From Streptantibioticus_C sp963761325 (lineage in GTDB: Bacteria; Actinomycetota; Actinomycetes; Streptomycetales; Streptomycetaceae): 64,000 bases of DNA. A program made the position numbers and the translations under genes. Under the pieces are notes generated by a model. The model was not told where the DNA came from. It saw only the letters and a list, made by a program, of their open reading frames with translations, and did not search any database. How positions within the stretch are numbered: position 1 is the stretch's first letter; the number at the start of each line of letters is the position of its first letter. The stretch lies in contig CAVXGZ010000008.1 in assembly GCA_963761325.1 (NCBI GenBank), forward strand, positions 1,612,001 through 1,676,000, read 5' to 3'. Positions 25,425-35,861 of the stretch are shown here, piece after piece.

Positions 25425-26540
25425 TCACACCAGCGGGACCAGGAAACGCCGCAGCGCCTCCTCGTAGCGCGCCGGGTCGGCGTTCCACATCCCCTGGTGC
25501 TCGGCCTCCACGACGGTGTGCAGCGTGACGAGTTCCGGCCGCCGGGCGGCGAACTCGCGGGTGGCCCGCCAGGGCGCCACGGTGTCCTGCGGGCCGTGCG
25601 CGACGAAGGCGGGCACCCGCAGCCGGTCGGGGTCGGCGGAGCCGCCGAGCCGGTCGGCGTGCAGCCCGGTGCGGCCCGCGACGGCCCGGGTGGCCAGCGG
25701 CAGGAACGGGGCCGGCACGCCGTGTTCGCGGGCCACCGAGCGGACCACGGCCTGCCAGTCGAGCACCGGGGAGTCCAGCACGAGTCCGGCGATCCGGTCG
25801 CGCAGCGGGGAGTGGTCGGCGGTGCGCAGCGCCATCGCGGCGCCGGTCGACCAGCCGTAGAGGATGACCTGCCGGGCCCCGTAGTGCACCGAGTGGCGCA
25901 ACGCGGCGTCCACGTCGCGCCATTCGGTGTCACCGAGGTGGGCGATGCGGTCCGGCGAGGGCGGCGCGCCGGGATCGTTGCGGTGGCTGACGGACAGCAC
26001 GGGCAGGCCGAGTTCGTGCAGCACCGGGGTGACGGCGAGCGGCTGTTCGCGGGTGGCGCCGAGGCCGTGCACCGCGATCACCCAGGTGTCGCGGTCGCCG
26101 GGCACGAACCAGGCGGGCAGGTAGCCGAGTTCGCCCTCGACCGGGTCCTCGGCGTACTCCAGGCCCAGCGTGTCGTAGGGGTTGCCGTGGTGGACCTGCG
26201 GGGTGAGGCGGACCCGGGCGCCGACCACCAGGTCGCCTCGGCGGCCCGGGCGCAGTCGCCGGGTGACGGTGTCCGGCGTGGTGGCCAGCACCGGGCCGAC
26301 GGCGGCGCGCGTCCGGTCGCCGACCAGTCCGAACACGCCGGGGCGCGCGGTGGCCAGCGACCGGCTCAGGGTGACCTGGTCGTCCCCGACGGCGTGCACG
26401 GTCAGCTCCTCGCCGCCCGGAACGCCGTCCGGGCCGGGCCGCAGGGCGAAGCGGGAGGCGTACCGGCCCGCCGCCACCGCGGCCGCGCCGGCACCCACAC
26501 AGGAGGCGGCGACCAGGCCGGCCGCGGTACGGATGCGCAT
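25425..26540 (-). CDS. Alpha/beta hydrolase, probably membrane-anchored or secreted
   Basis: The 371-aa protein has a hydrophobic N-terminus (AAGLVAASCVGAGAAAVAAG), then an alpha/beta-hydrolase core with oxyanion region HGLGATREQPL, nucleophile elbow GWSTG, acid HGPQDTV and histidine EAEHQGMW. This forms a complete Ser-Asp-His triad. Substrate is unknown. ATG 26540 is the start. It overlaps neither neighbour. Confidence 0.9.
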   Translation of the reverse strand: MRIRTAAGLVAASCVGAGAAAVAAGRYASRFALRPGPDGVPGGEELTVHAVGDDQVTLSRSLATARPGVFGLVGDRTRAAVGPVLATTPDTVTRRLRPGRRGDLVVGARVRLTPQVHHGNPYDTLGLEYAEDPVEGELGYLPAWFVPGDRDTWVIAVHGLGATREQPLAVTPVLHELGLPVLSVSHRNDPGAPPSPDRIAHLGDTEWRDVDAALRHSVHYGARQVILYGWSTGAAMALRTADHSPLRDRIAGLVLDSPVLDWQAVVRSVAREHGVPAPFLPLATRAVAGRTGLHADRLGGSADPDRLRVPAFVAHGPQDTVAPWRATREFAARRPELVTLHTVVEAEHQGMWNADPARYEEALRRFLVPLV

Positions 26541-26609
26541 CCCCCTCAGTGTCCGGGAACCCGCGGAGTCCGGCCACCCCACCTGGGCCGGCCGGGTGCC
26601 GCCGGCCGG

Positions 26610-27257
26610 TCAGGGGCGGTCGGCCGGGCCGAGCATCCGGCGGGCCACCCGGGCGATCTCTTCGGCGGGCAGCAGGGCCGGGTCGCCGGCGGCGCGGGCG
26701 GTGAGCCAGACCCGGCACATCCACTCCAGCTGGGCGGTGTCGTCGTGGGCCCGCTCCAGGCTGCCGGCGTGCACCAGGGTGCCGTGGTTGCGCAGCAGGC
26801 AGCCGCTGCGCCCGCGCAGTGCCTCCAGCGCGGCGGCGGCCAGTTCCTCGGTGCCGTAGGTGGCGTACCGGGCGACCCGGACCGGTCCGCCGAGGACCGC
26901 GCAGATGTAGTGGATCGCGGGCACCTCGTCCACCAGGGCGGAGACGGCGGTGGCGTGCGGCGCGTGGGTGTGCACCACGGCGCGGGCGTCGGTGGCGCGG
27001 TAGACGGCGAGGTGGAGCGGGACCTCGCTGCTGGGGCGCAGGGTGCCCAGCCGCTGCGTGCCGTCCAGGCCGACCGCGACCAGGTCGTCCGGGCCGAGCC
27101 GGTCGTAGCGCACCCCGCTGGGGGTGATCAGCACCAGGTCGCCGACCCGGGCGGAGACGTTCCCCGAGGTGCCGACCACCAGGCCCTCGTCGGCCGTCCG
27201 GCGGGCGGTCTCCAGCACGTCCTGCCAGGCGCCGAGCAGCGCGTCGCGTTCTGTCAC
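26610..27257 (-). CDS. Class II aldolase/adducin-like protein
   Basis: This 215-aa protein carries the family's zinc and phosphate motifs: GTSGNVSAR, TPSGVRYDRL, the HTHAPHA zinc pair and NHGTLVHA. Related enzymes are L-fuculose-phosphate and other sugar-phosphate aldolases or epimerases. The substrate is not deducible. GTG 27257 (VTERDALLGAWQ) is chosen. It is divergent from the FAD oxidoreductase gene across 116 bp. Confidence 0.9.
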   Translation of the reverse strand: MTERDALLGAWQDVLETARRTADEGLVVGTSGNVSARVGDLVLITPSGVRYDRLGPDDLVAVGLDGTQRLGTLRPSSEVPLHLAVYRATDARAVVHTHAPHATAVSALVDEVPAIHYICAVLGGPVRVARYATYGTEELAAAALEALRGRSGCLLRNHGTLVHAGSLERAHDDTAQLEWMCRVWLTARAAGDPALLPAEEIARVARRMLGPADRP

Positions 27258-27373
27258 GCCGGGCACTGTAGTGCGCGGCGGACGGCCCGGGGGCCGCCGT
27301 CGCCGGGCGGGCGGGGTGCAGTAACGTCCCCCCACCGGCGGGCCGCCGGAACCGTGACCACGAGGGGGCACTC

Positions 27374-28765
27374 ATGACGACCGTCAACGGCGGGATCTCC
27401 TTCTGGTACGCCTCGGCCGGCGCGCCGGCGCCGCGCGAGCCGCTGCCCGGGGACACCGCTGCCGACGTGTGCGTGGTCGGCGGCGGCTACACCGGGCTGT
27501 GGACGGCGTACTACCTGAAGAAGGCGGCGCCCTTCCTGCGGATCGTGGTGCTGGAGGGGAGGTTCTGCGGCTACGGCGCCTCCGGGCGCAACGGCGGCTG
27601 GCTGTACAACGGCATCGCGGGCCGCGACCGGTACGCCCGGCTGCACGGCCGCGAGGCGGCGGTGGACCTGCAGCGGGCGATGAACGACACCGTGGACGAG
27701 GTGATCCGGGTGGCCGGCGAGGAGGGGATCGACGCCGGCGTGCACAAGGGCGGCGTGCTGGAGGTCGCCCGCTCCCCCGCGCAGTTGGCCCGGCTGAAGG
27801 CGTACCACCGCGAGGAGGTCGCGTTCGGCGAGCGGGACCGGCTGCTGCTGGGCGCCGCCGAGACGGCCGAACGGGTCCGGGTCGCCGGGACGGTGGGCGC
27901 GAGCTGGACCCCGCACGGCGCGCGGATCCAGCCGGCGCGGCTGGTGCAGGGCCTGGCGCGGGCGGTCGAGGCGCTGGGCGTGGTGATCCACGAGTCCACC
28001 CCGGTCACCGAGATCCGGCCCAAGCACGCGGTCACCCCGTACGGCACGGTGCGGGCGCCCTACGTGCTGCGCTGCACCGAGGGCTTCACGCCGCGGCTGA
28101 AGGGCCGGCGGCGCAGCTGGCTGCCGATGAACTCCTCGATGATCGTCACCGAGCCGCTGCCGGACGCGCTGTGGGAGGCGATCGGCTGGCGGGGCATGGA
28201 GACGCTGGGCGACCTGGCGCACGCCTACATGTACGCGCAGCGCACCTCCGACGGCCGGATCGCGCTGGGCGGCCGGGGCGTGCCGTACCGCTTCGGCTCG
28301 CGCACCGACGAGGACGGCCGCACGCAGCCGGCCGCGGTCGCCGCGCTGCGCGAGGTCCTGGTCCGGCTCTTCCCGGCCGCGGCGGGGGTGGCGGTGGAGC
28401 ACGCGTGGTCCGGGGTGCTGGGCGTGCCGCGCGACTGGTGCGCGACGGTGCAGCTCGACCGGGCCACCGGGCTCGGCTGGGCGGGCGGCTACGTGGGCAG
28501 CGGGGTGGCCACCGCGAACCTGGCCGGCCGCACCCTGCGCGACCTGATCCAGCTCGACTCCGGGCAGGCCGGCCCGACCGAGCTGACCGCGCTGCCGTGG
28601 GTGGGCCACCGGGTGCGCCGCTGGGAGCCGGAGCCGTTGCGCTGGCTGGGCGTGCACGGGCTGTACGCGGCCTACCGCTACGCGGACCGCGCCGAGTCGG
28701 CTGGCCGCACCGCGCGGACCCATCCCGCCGCGCGGTGGGCGGACCGCGTCGCCGGGCGGCACTGA
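27374..28765 (+). CDS. FAD-dependent oxidoreductase (DAO family)
   Basis: The 463-aa protein opens with a Rossmann dinucleotide fold (DVCVVGGGYTGLWTAYYLKK) and the GYGASGRNGGW motif of DAO-type amine or amino-acid oxidases. The C-terminal fold carries TGLGWAGGYVGSGVATANLA. The substrate is probably an amine or N-methyl amino acid. A terminator hairpin follows at 28773–28811. Confidence 0.92.
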   Translation: MTTVNGGISFWYASAGAPAPREPLPGDTAADVCVVGGGYTGLWTAYYLKKAAPFLRIVVLEGRFCGYGASGRNGGWLYNGIAGRDRYARLHGREAAVDLQRAMNDTVDEVIRVAGEEGIDAGVHKGGVLEVARSPAQLARLKAYHREEVAFGERDRLLLGAAETAERVRVAGTVGASWTPHGARIQPARLVQGLARAVEALGVVIHESTPVTEIRPKHAVTPYGTVRAPYVLRCTEGFTPRLKGRRRSWLPMNSSMIVTEPLPDALWEAIGWRGMETLGDLAHAYMYAQRTSDGRIALGGRGVPYRFGSRTDEDGRTQPAAVAALREVLVRLFPAAAGVAVEHAWSGVLGVPRDWCATVQLDRATGLGWAGGYVGSGVATANLAGRTLRDLIQLDSGQAGPTELTALPWVGHRVRRWEPEPLRWLGVHGLYAAYRYADRAESAGRTARTHPAARWADRVAGRH

Positions 28766-28772
28766 CGAACCG

Positions 28773-28811
28773 GCCGCCCGGACGGTCACCGCGCGTCGCC
28801 GGCCGGGCGGC
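28773..28811 (+). terminator. Hairpin terminator after the FAD oxidoreductase
   Basis: Perfect 9-bp arms gccgcccgg / ccgggcggc lie 8 bp after the stop codon. Confidence 0.5.
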
Positions 28812-28886
28812 GCGTCGTCACGCCGCGTTCCGCTGATGGTGCGTCATGCGTCACACGCCGCCTCCAGCACCGTCAGGTCGCGTCGA

Positions 28887-28908
28887 GTTCACCCGGCGTT
28901 CACTCTCG
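28887..28908 (+). promoter_or_regulatory. PHO-box-like direct repeat upstream of the phosphate transporter
   Basis: Two 11-nt units in tandem, GTTCACCCGGC and GTTCACTCTCG, match the GTTCACC core and 11-nt period of Streptomyces PhoP boxes. They lie 50 bp upstream of the pit start. Confidence 0.7.
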
Positions 28909-28957
28909 GTCCGTACGGTCGCCGCGTCTTCGACCGATCCGAACGATTGTCGGGTGA

Positions 28958-30147
<1,190 letters not shown>

Positions 30148-30151
<4 letters not shown>

Positions 30152-30369
30152 GCCTGGACTGGGCCGCCATGGCCACCGTCGCCGTGGTCGGCGTCGCCGT
30201 CACCGTGGGAGTCGTCGGGCTGTTCACCCTCGGCATCGCGGGCCTGTCCCGTCAGGAGGCCGCCGTCTCGCGCGGCGCGTCGGCGCCGCTGGCCCGCACC
30301 GGCGCCTACGCCTGCTTCGCCGTCGCCGCCGCCGCGGTGGCGTACGGGATCTGGCTGATCGCCGGCTGA
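30148..30369 (+). CDS. Small two-helix membrane protein linked to pit
   Basis: This 73-aa protein consists of two hydrophobic helices (TVAVVGVAVTVGVVGLFTL and TGAYACFAVAAAAVAYGIWL). Its GTG overlaps the pit stop (GTGA), so it is co-translated and probably an accessory of the transporter. Function is unknown. A strong hairpin follows 12 bp after its stop. Confidence 0.82.
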
Positions 30370-30380
30370 GTCGCACCCGT

Positions 30381-30422
30381 CCGCCCGGGGTCCGTCGGTT
30401 GCTCGCGACGGGCCCCGGGCGG
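30381..30422 (+). terminator. Terminator of the pit operon
   Basis: A long stem pairs ccgcccgggg…cgtcg with cgacg…ccccgggcgg (about 16 bp, one interruption). It insulates the phosphate operon from the cobalamin riboswitch. Confidence 0.65.
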
Positions 30423-30439
30423 TGGTGTGCCGGGGTGAG

Positions 30440-30469
30440 TTGACGCTCGGAATCGGGGCGTGGTGGACT
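30440..30469 (+). promoter_or_regulatory. Candidate promoter of the cobalamin operon
   Basis: TTGACG (30440–30445) and TGGACT (30464–30469) are spaced by 18 bp, placing the start of transcription near 30476, just before the riboswitch. Confidence 0.5.
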
Positions 30470-30475
30470 GCCGGG

Positions 30476-30640
30476 GCTATGCGGTGATTAGGAGAGGAAG
30501 CCGGTGTGAATCCGGCGCGGTCCCGCCACTGTCACCGGGGAGTTCACCCCCACCGCGACGCCACGGCCGAGAACGCCGGCTGGAAGGCGGGGGGTGCGCG
30601 GATCCGGGAGCCAGGAGACTCTCGTCACCGGTCACGTCGA
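30476..30640 (+). promoter_or_regulatory. Cobalamin (adenosylcobalamin) riboswitch
   Basis: The leader contains the conserved parts in order: gaagccggtgtgaatccggc (30497–30516), the gcggtcccgccactgt core (30517–30532) and the B12 box agccaggagact (30609–30620). It precedes cobD by about 35 bp. When cobalamin is plentiful it is expected to reduce expression of the downstream cob operon, probably by hiding the ribosome site. Confidence 0.93.
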
Positions 30641-30674
30641 GCCGGGGCGCGGACCCTGAGTGAGGACTTGTCGC

Positions 30675-31613
30675 ATGCCCGGTCGCGGTTACCTGTACGG
30701 CGTGGCTCTGGGGTTCGTGGCGGATCTGCTGGCGGGTGACCCGCGCCGGGGCCACCCGGTCGCCGGGTTCGGCCGGGCCGCGGGCGCGGTGGAGCGCCGG
30801 CTGTGGCGGGACGCCACCGGGCACGGCGTGGCCTACGCCGCGGTGTGCGCCGGCGGCGCGGTGGCCGCCGCCGCGGTGCTGGCCCGGGCGGCGCGCCGCT
30901 CGCCGGCCGCCGCCACCGGGCTCGCGGCGGCGGCGAGTTGGGCGGTGCTGGGCGGCACCTCGCTGGCCCGGGAGGCGCGCGGGGTCGGCGCGGCGCTGGC
31001 GGCCGGGGACCTGGCGGCGGCCCGGGAGCGGCTGCCCGGACTGTGCGGCCGCGATCCGCAGGCGTTGGACGAGGCCGGGATCGCGCGGGCCGTGGTGGAG
31101 TCGGTGGCGGAGAACACCTCGGACGCGGTGGTCGGCGCCCTGGTGTGGGGCGCGCTCGGCGGGGTGCCGGGCCTGGTCGGCTTCCGGGCGGTCAACACCC
31201 TGGACGCGATGGTGGGCCACCGCTCGGCGCGCTACCGGCGGTTCGGCTGGGCGTCGGCCCGGCTGGACGACCTGCTGGGACTGCCGGGTTCGCGGCTGAC
31301 CGCGGCGCTCGCGGTGCTGGCCGGCCCGGATCCGCGGGCGGCCCGCCGGGTGTGGCGGCAGGACGCCGGACGGCATCCGAGCCCGAACGCCGGACCGGTG
31401 GAGGCGGCCTTCGCCGGCGCGCTGGGCGTGCGGCTCGGCGGCACGCTGTCCTACGGCGGCCGGATCGAGCACCGGCCGGTGCTGGGCGGCTCGGGGCGCG
31501 CGGTGCGGGTGGCGGACATCGAACGGGCGGTGCGGCTGTCGCGGCGGGTGGGCGCGCTGGCGTTCGCGGTGTGCGCGGCCGGGCGGCTGCTGGCGGAGCG
31601 GGGGACGGCGTGA
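30675..31613 (+). CDS. cobD: Adenosylcobinamide-phosphate synthase CobD/CbiB
   Basis: The 312-aa membrane protein has an N-terminal GVALGFVADLLAGDPRRGHPVAGFG, the family signature for CobD/CbiB, and ESVAENTSDAVVGALVWGAL in the middle. It attaches aminopropanol (or its phosphate) to adenosylcobyric acid. ATG 30675 follows GAGGA. It is the first gene after the riboswitch and its stop overlaps the GTG of cobQ (GTGA). Confidence 0.95.
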   Translation: MPGRGYLYGVALGFVADLLAGDPRRGHPVAGFGRAAGAVERRLWRDATGHGVAYAAVCAGGAVAAAAVLARAARRSPAAATGLAAAASWAVLGGTSLAREARGVGAALAAGDLAAARERLPGLCGRDPQALDEAGIARAVVESVAENTSDAVVGALVWGALGGVPGLVGFRAVNTLDAMVGHRSARYRRFGWASARLDDLLGLPGSRLTAALAVLAGPDPRAARRVWRQDAGRHPSPNAGPVEAAFAGALGVRLGGTLSYGGRIEHRPVLGGSGRAVRVADIERAVRLSRRVGALAFAVCAAGRLLAERGTA

Positions 31614-33184
31614 GCGGCGGGCTGCTGGTGGCGGGGACCACCTCGGACGCGGGCAAGAGCGTGGTGACCGCCGGGATCTGCCGCTTCCTGGCCCGGCGCG
31701 GGGTGAGCGTGGCGCCGTTCAAGGCGCAGAACATGTCGCTCAACTCCTTCGTGACCCGGGAGGGCGCGGAGATAGGGCGGGCGCAGGCGATGCAGGCCCA
31801 GGCGGCCCGCGTCGAGCCGACCGCGCTGATGAACCCGGTGCTGCTCAAGCCGGGCGGCGACCGGACCAGCCAGGTGGTGCTGCTGGGCCGGCCGGTCGGC
31901 GAGATGAGCGCGCGCGGCTACTTCGGCGGTTCGGCCGGGCGGTCGGCGGACGGCGGACGCCCGGTCGCCCGCCATGAGTTGCTGGCCACCGTGACCGACT
32001 GCCTGGCGCGGCTGCGCGAGGCGTACGACGTGGTGGTCTGCGAGGGGGCGGGCAGCCCGGCGGAGATCAACCTGCGCCGCGGCGACATCGTGAACATGGG
32101 CCTGGCGCGGGCGGCGCGGCTGCCGGTCGTCGTGGTCGGCGACATCGACCGCGGCGGGGTGTTCGCGTCGTTCTTCGGGACGACGGCGCTGCTGAGCGCG
32201 GCCGACCAGGAACTGGTCGCCGGGTACCTGGTCAACAAGTTCCGCGGCGACGCCTCGCTGCTGGAGCCGGGCCTGGAGACGCTGCGGAAGTTGACGGGAC
32301 GTCAGACGTTCGGGGTGCTGCCGTTCACCCACGGGCTGGGCATCGACGAGGAGGACGGGCTGCGGGTGTCGATGCGCGGCGCGGTCCGCGAGTCGGTGGT
32401 GGCGCCGCCGGTCGGCGCGGACGTGCTGCGGGTCGCGGTGGCGGCGGTGCCGCTGATGTCGAACTTCACCGACGTCGACGCGCTGGCCGCCGAACCGGGC
32501 GTGGTGGTGCGGTTCGTGGACCGGCCGGAGGAGTTGGCCGACGCCGACCTGGTGGTGCTGCCCGGCACCCGCGGCACCGTGCGGGCGCTGGCGTGGCTGC
32601 GCGAGCGCGGCCTGGCCGACGCGGTGGTGCGGCGGGCCGCCGAGGGGCGTCCGGTGCTGGGCATCTGCGGCGGCTTCCAACTGCTGGGCGAGAGCATCGA
32701 GGACGACGTGGAGTCGCGGGCCGGCACCGTCGCCGGGCTCGGACTGCTGCCGCTGCGGGTGCGGTTCGCGCCGGACAAGACGCTGGCGCGGCCCGCGGCG
32801 ACCGAGTTCGGCGAGCCGGTCGAGGGCTACGAGATCCACCACGGCGTGGCCGAACTCGGCGACGGCGGCGAGCGGTTCCTGGACGGCGTGCGGGTCGGCG
32901 CGGTCTTCGGCACCCACTGGCACGGCTCGTTGGAGAGCGACGGCTTCCGGCGGGCCTTCCTGCGCCGGGTGGCCGACGCGGCCGGGCGGCGGTTCGTGCC
33001 GGCCCCCGACACCTCGTTCGGCGCGCTGCGCGAGGAGCAGTTGGAGCGGCTGGCCGACCTGATCGAGGAGCACGCGGACACCGCGGCGCTGCTGCGGCTG
33101 ATCGAGCAGGGACCGCCGCCCGGCATGCCGTTCGTGCCGCCGGGCGCACCGGAGTGGGACCACGATCTGGAGGGCACCGCATGA
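31610..33184 (+). CDS. cobQ: Cobyric acid synthase CobQ/CbiP
   Basis: The 524-aa protein has an N-terminal dethiobiotin-synthase-like domain (LLVAGTTSDAGKSVVTAG) and a C-terminal class I glutamine amidotransferase domain with the nucleophile in LGICGGFQLLG and histidine in GTHWHGSLE. It amidates positions b, d, e and g of adenosylcobyrinic diamide. Coupled starts on both sides (GTGA and ATGA) show a compact operon. Confidence 0.96.
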   Translation: MSGGLLVAGTTSDAGKSVVTAGICRFLARRGVSVAPFKAQNMSLNSFVTREGAEIGRAQAMQAQAARVEPTALMNPVLLKPGGDRTSQVVLLGRPVGEMSARGYFGGSAGRSADGGRPVARHELLATVTDCLARLREAYDVVVCEGAGSPAEINLRRGDIVNMGLARAARLPVVVVGDIDRGGVFASFFGTTALLSAADQELVAGYLVNKFRGDASLLEPGLETLRKLTGRQTFGVLPFTHGLGIDEEDGLRVSMRGAVRESVVAPPVGADVLRVAVAAVPLMSNFTDVDALAAEPGVVVRFVDRPEELADADLVVLPGTRGTVRALAWLRERGLADAVVRRAAEGRPVLGICGGFQLLGESIEDDVESRAGTVAGLGLLPLRVRFAPDKTLARPAATEFGEPVEGYEIHHGVAELGDGGERFLDGVRVGAVFGTHWHGSLESDGFRRAFLRRVADAAGRRFVPAPDTSFGALREEQLERLADLIEEHADTAALLRLIEQGPPPGMPFVPPGAPEWDHDLEGTA

Positions 33185-35265
33185 ACACCCCCTATCCGTT
33201 CGGCGCGATCGTCGGCATGGACGACCTGCGGCTCGCGCTGCTGCTGAACGCGGTCTCCCCCGCGGTCGGCGGCGTGCTGGTGCGCGGCGAGAAGGGCACC
33301 GCGAAGTCCACCGCGGTGCGGGCGCTGGCGGCGCTGCTGCCGCCGGTCGCGGTGGTGGCGGACTGCCGGTTCTCCTGCGATCCGGCCGGGCCCGACCCGC
33401 AGTGCCCGGACGGGCCGCACTCCGCGCCGGCCGGCGCCGACCGCCCGGCCCGGATGGTGGAGCTGCCGGTCGGCGCCTCGGAGGACCGGCTGGCCGGCGC
33501 GCTGGACATCGAACGGGCGCTGGCCGAGGGCGTCAAGGCGTTCGAGCCGGGCCTGCTGGCCGCGGCGCACCGCGGCGTGCTCTACGTGGACGAGGTCAAC
33601 CTGCTCCACGACCACCTGGTCGACCTGCTGCTGGACGCCGCCGCGATGGGCGCCTGCTACGTGGAGCGCGAGGGCGTCTCGGTGCGGCACGCGGCGCGTT
33701 TCCTGCTCGTCGGCACGATGAACCCCGAAGAGGGCGAGCTGCGGCCGCAGTTGCTGGACCGCTTCGGTCTCACCGTCGAGGTGTCCGCCTCCCGGGAGCC
33801 GGACACCCGGGTCGAGGTGGTGCGCCGCCGGCTGGCCTACGACGCCGACCCGGCCGGTTTCGCGGCGGGTTGGGCCGAGCAGGAGCGCGGGCTGCGCGAA
33901 CGCATAGCGGCCGCGCGGGAGTTGCTGCCCTCGGTGCGGCTGGACGACGGCGTGCTGCGGCAGATCGCCTCGGTCTGCGCGGCGTTCGAGGTGGACGGCA
34001 TGCGGGCCGACATCGTGACCGCGCGGGCGGCGACCGCGCTGGCCGCGTGGGCCGGGCGCACCGAGGTGACCGGCGAGGACGTGCGGCAGGCCGCGCTGCT
34101 CGCCCTGCCGCACCGGCGCCGCCGCAACCCGTTCGACGCGCCGGGCCTGGACGAGGACAAGCTCGACGAGGTGCTGGACGACTCCCGCCCGCCGGAGCCG
34201 GACGACGACGGCCCGGCCCCCGACGACCCCGGCGACCCCGGCGGCGGCCCGGACGACCCGGACGGCGGCCCGGACGGCGGCGGCCCGCCCCCGCGGCGCT
34301 CCGACAACGCGCCCGCCGGCCCGCAGGACGGCCCGGAGCGCGCCGCGGACGATCCGGGCAGCGGCCCCGACCAGGGCGCCCAGGAGCCGGCCGCCGACGC
34401 CGCGCCGCAGGCCGCGCCCGGCCCCGCGCCCGCCGAGCAGCCGGCCGTCTCGGCCGGCGAGCCGTTCCGCGCCCGGCCGCTCACCGTGCCGGGGCTCGGC
34501 GAGGGCGCGGCCGGCCGGCGTTCGAGGGCCCGCACCGAACACGGCCGCACCACCGGCGCCCGGCGCCCGGACGGCGCGTTGACCAAGCTGCACCTGGCGG
34601 CGACCGTCACCGCCGCCGCTCCGCACCAGGCGGCGCGCGGCCGGCGCGGCCCCGGTCTGGTGGTGCGCCGCGACGACCTGCGGCAGGCGGTGCGCGAGGG
34701 CCGGGAGGGCAACCTGGTGCTCTTCGCGGTGGACGCCTCCGGTTCGATGGCGGCCCGGCGGCGGATGCAGGCGGTCAAGGGCGCGGTGCTCTCGCTGCTG
34801 CTCGACGCCTACCAGCGGCGCGACAAGGTCGGCCTGGTGACCTTCCGGGGCGGCGGGGCCGAGGTGGCGCTGCCGCCGACGTCCTCGGTGGAGGCGGGCG
34901 CCGCCCGGCTGGAGCGGCTGCCCACCGGCGGGCGCACCCCGCTGTCCGCCGGGCTGCTGGCCGCCCGCGAGGTGCTGCGGGTGGAGCGGCTGCGGGATCC
35001 CGCGCGGCGGGCGCTGCTGGTGGTGGTCACCGACGGCCGGGCGACCTCGGGCGGCGCCGACCCGCTGGCGCTGGCCGCCCGCTCCGCGCGGCTGCTGGCC
35101 GCCGAGGGGGTGGCCGCGGTCGTGGTGGACTGCGAGTCCGGACCGGTGCGGCTGGGGCTGGCCGGGAAGCTGGCGCGTGAACTGGCCGGCGTGTCGGTGA
35201 CGTTGGAGGAACTGCGCGCGGACACCGTGTCCGCGCTGGTACGGGACGTGCGGAGGGCGGCGTAA
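33181..35265 (+). CDS. Cobaltochelatase ATPase, fused ChlI/ChlD-type subunit
   Basis: The 694-aa fusion has an AAA+ module (VRGEKGTAKSTAVRAL, LYVDEVNLLHDHLVD), a long Pro/Asp/Gly-rich acidic linker (about residues 335–440), and a C-terminal von Willebrand A domain with MIDAS-like DASGSMAARR. This is the CobS/CobT-like part of an aerobic cobalt chelatase. The large subunit CobN, which normally accompanies it, is not encoded next to it or anywhere else in this window. Confidence 0.92.
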   Translation: MNTPYPFGAIVGMDDLRLALLLNAVSPAVGGVLVRGEKGTAKSTAVRALAALLPPVAVVADCRFSCDPAGPDPQCPDGPHSAPAGADRPARMVELPVGASEDRLAGALDIERALAEGVKAFEPGLLAAAHRGVLYVDEVNLLHDHLVDLLLDAAAMGACYVEREGVSVRHAARFLLVGTMNPEEGELRPQLLDRFGLTVEVSASREPDTRVEVVRRRLAYDADPAGFAAGWAEQERGLRERIAAARELLPSVRLDDGVLRQIASVCAAFEVDGMRADIVTARAATALAAWAGRTEVTGEDVRQAALLALPHRRRRNPFDAPGLDEDKLDEVLDDSRPPEPDDDGPAPDDPGDPGGGPDDPDGGPDGGGPPPRRSDNAPAGPQDGPERAADDPGSGPDQGAQEPAADAAPQAAPGPAPAEQPAVSAGEPFRARPLTVPGLGEGAAGRRSRARTEHGRTTGARRPDGALTKLHLAATVTAAAPHQAARGRRGPGLVVRRDDLRQAVREGREGNLVLFAVDASGSMAARRRMQAVKGAVLSLLLDAYQRRDKVGLVTFRGGGAEVALPPTSSVEAGAARLERLPTGGRTPLSAGLLAAREVLRVERLRDPARRALLVVVTDGRATSGGADPLALAARSARLLAAEGVAAVVVDCESGPVRLGLAGKLARELAGVSVTLEELRADTVSALVRDVRRAA

Positions 35266-35861
35266 TGCCACAGGGCAAGCCGAGTGTCGTACCGGACGAC
35301 GGTCTGACGACCCGTCAGCGCCGTAACCGGCCGCTGACGCTGGTGCACACCGGGACCGGCAAGGGCAAGTCGACGGCGGCCTTCGGGCTGGCGCTGCGCG
35401 CCTGGAACCAGGGCTGGCCGGTCGGGGTGTTCCAGTTCGTGAAGTCCGCCAAGTGGAGGGTCGGCGAGGAGCGCGCGCTGCGGGTGCTCGGCGACTCCGG
35501 CGAGGGCGGCACGGTCGCCTGGCACAAGATGGGCGAGGGCTGGTCGTGGGTCCAGCGCGACCTGGACAGCAGCGAGGAGGCGGCCCGCGAGGGCTGGCGG
35601 CAGGTCCGGCGCGACCTGGCCGCCGAGACCTACCGGCTCTACGTGCTCGACGAGTTCGCCTACCCGATGCACTGGGGCTGGGTGGACCCCGAGGAGGTGG
35701 TCGCCGTGCTGCGCGAGCGGCCCGGCAACCAGCACGTGGTGATCACCGGGCGCAACGCCCCGCAGCCGCTGCTGGACTTCGCCGACCTGGTGACCGACAT
35801 GACCAAGGTCAAGCACCCGATGGACGCGGGCCAGAAGGGCCAGCGGGGCATCGAGTGGTGA
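35265..35861 (+). CDS. cobO: Corrinoid adenosyltransferase CobO/BtuR
   Basis: The 198-aa protein has the P-loop HTGTGKGKSTAAFGLALRA and the Walker-B-like YVLDEFAYPMHWGW. The C-terminus VKHPMDAGQKGQRGIEW is typical. It adenosylates the corrin cobalt with ATP. Its ATG shares the last base of the chelatase stop (TAATG). Confidence 0.96.
   Translation: MPQGKPSVVPDDGLTTRQRRNRPLTLVHTGTGKGKSTAAFGLALRAWNQGWPVGVFQFVKSAKWRVGEERALRVLGDSGEGGTVAWHKMGEGWSWVQRDLDSSEEAAREGWRQVRRDLAAETYRLYVLDEFAYPMHWGWVDPEEVVAVLRERPGNQHVVITGRNAPQPLLDFADLVTDMTKVKHPMDAGQKGQRGIEW

Noticed and set aside
30660..33184. Single very long open frame spanning cobD and cobQ in another frame
   Set aside because: The two genes have their own starts and match separate families. 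The long frame is Arg/Gly-rich out-of-frame text upstream of cobQ.
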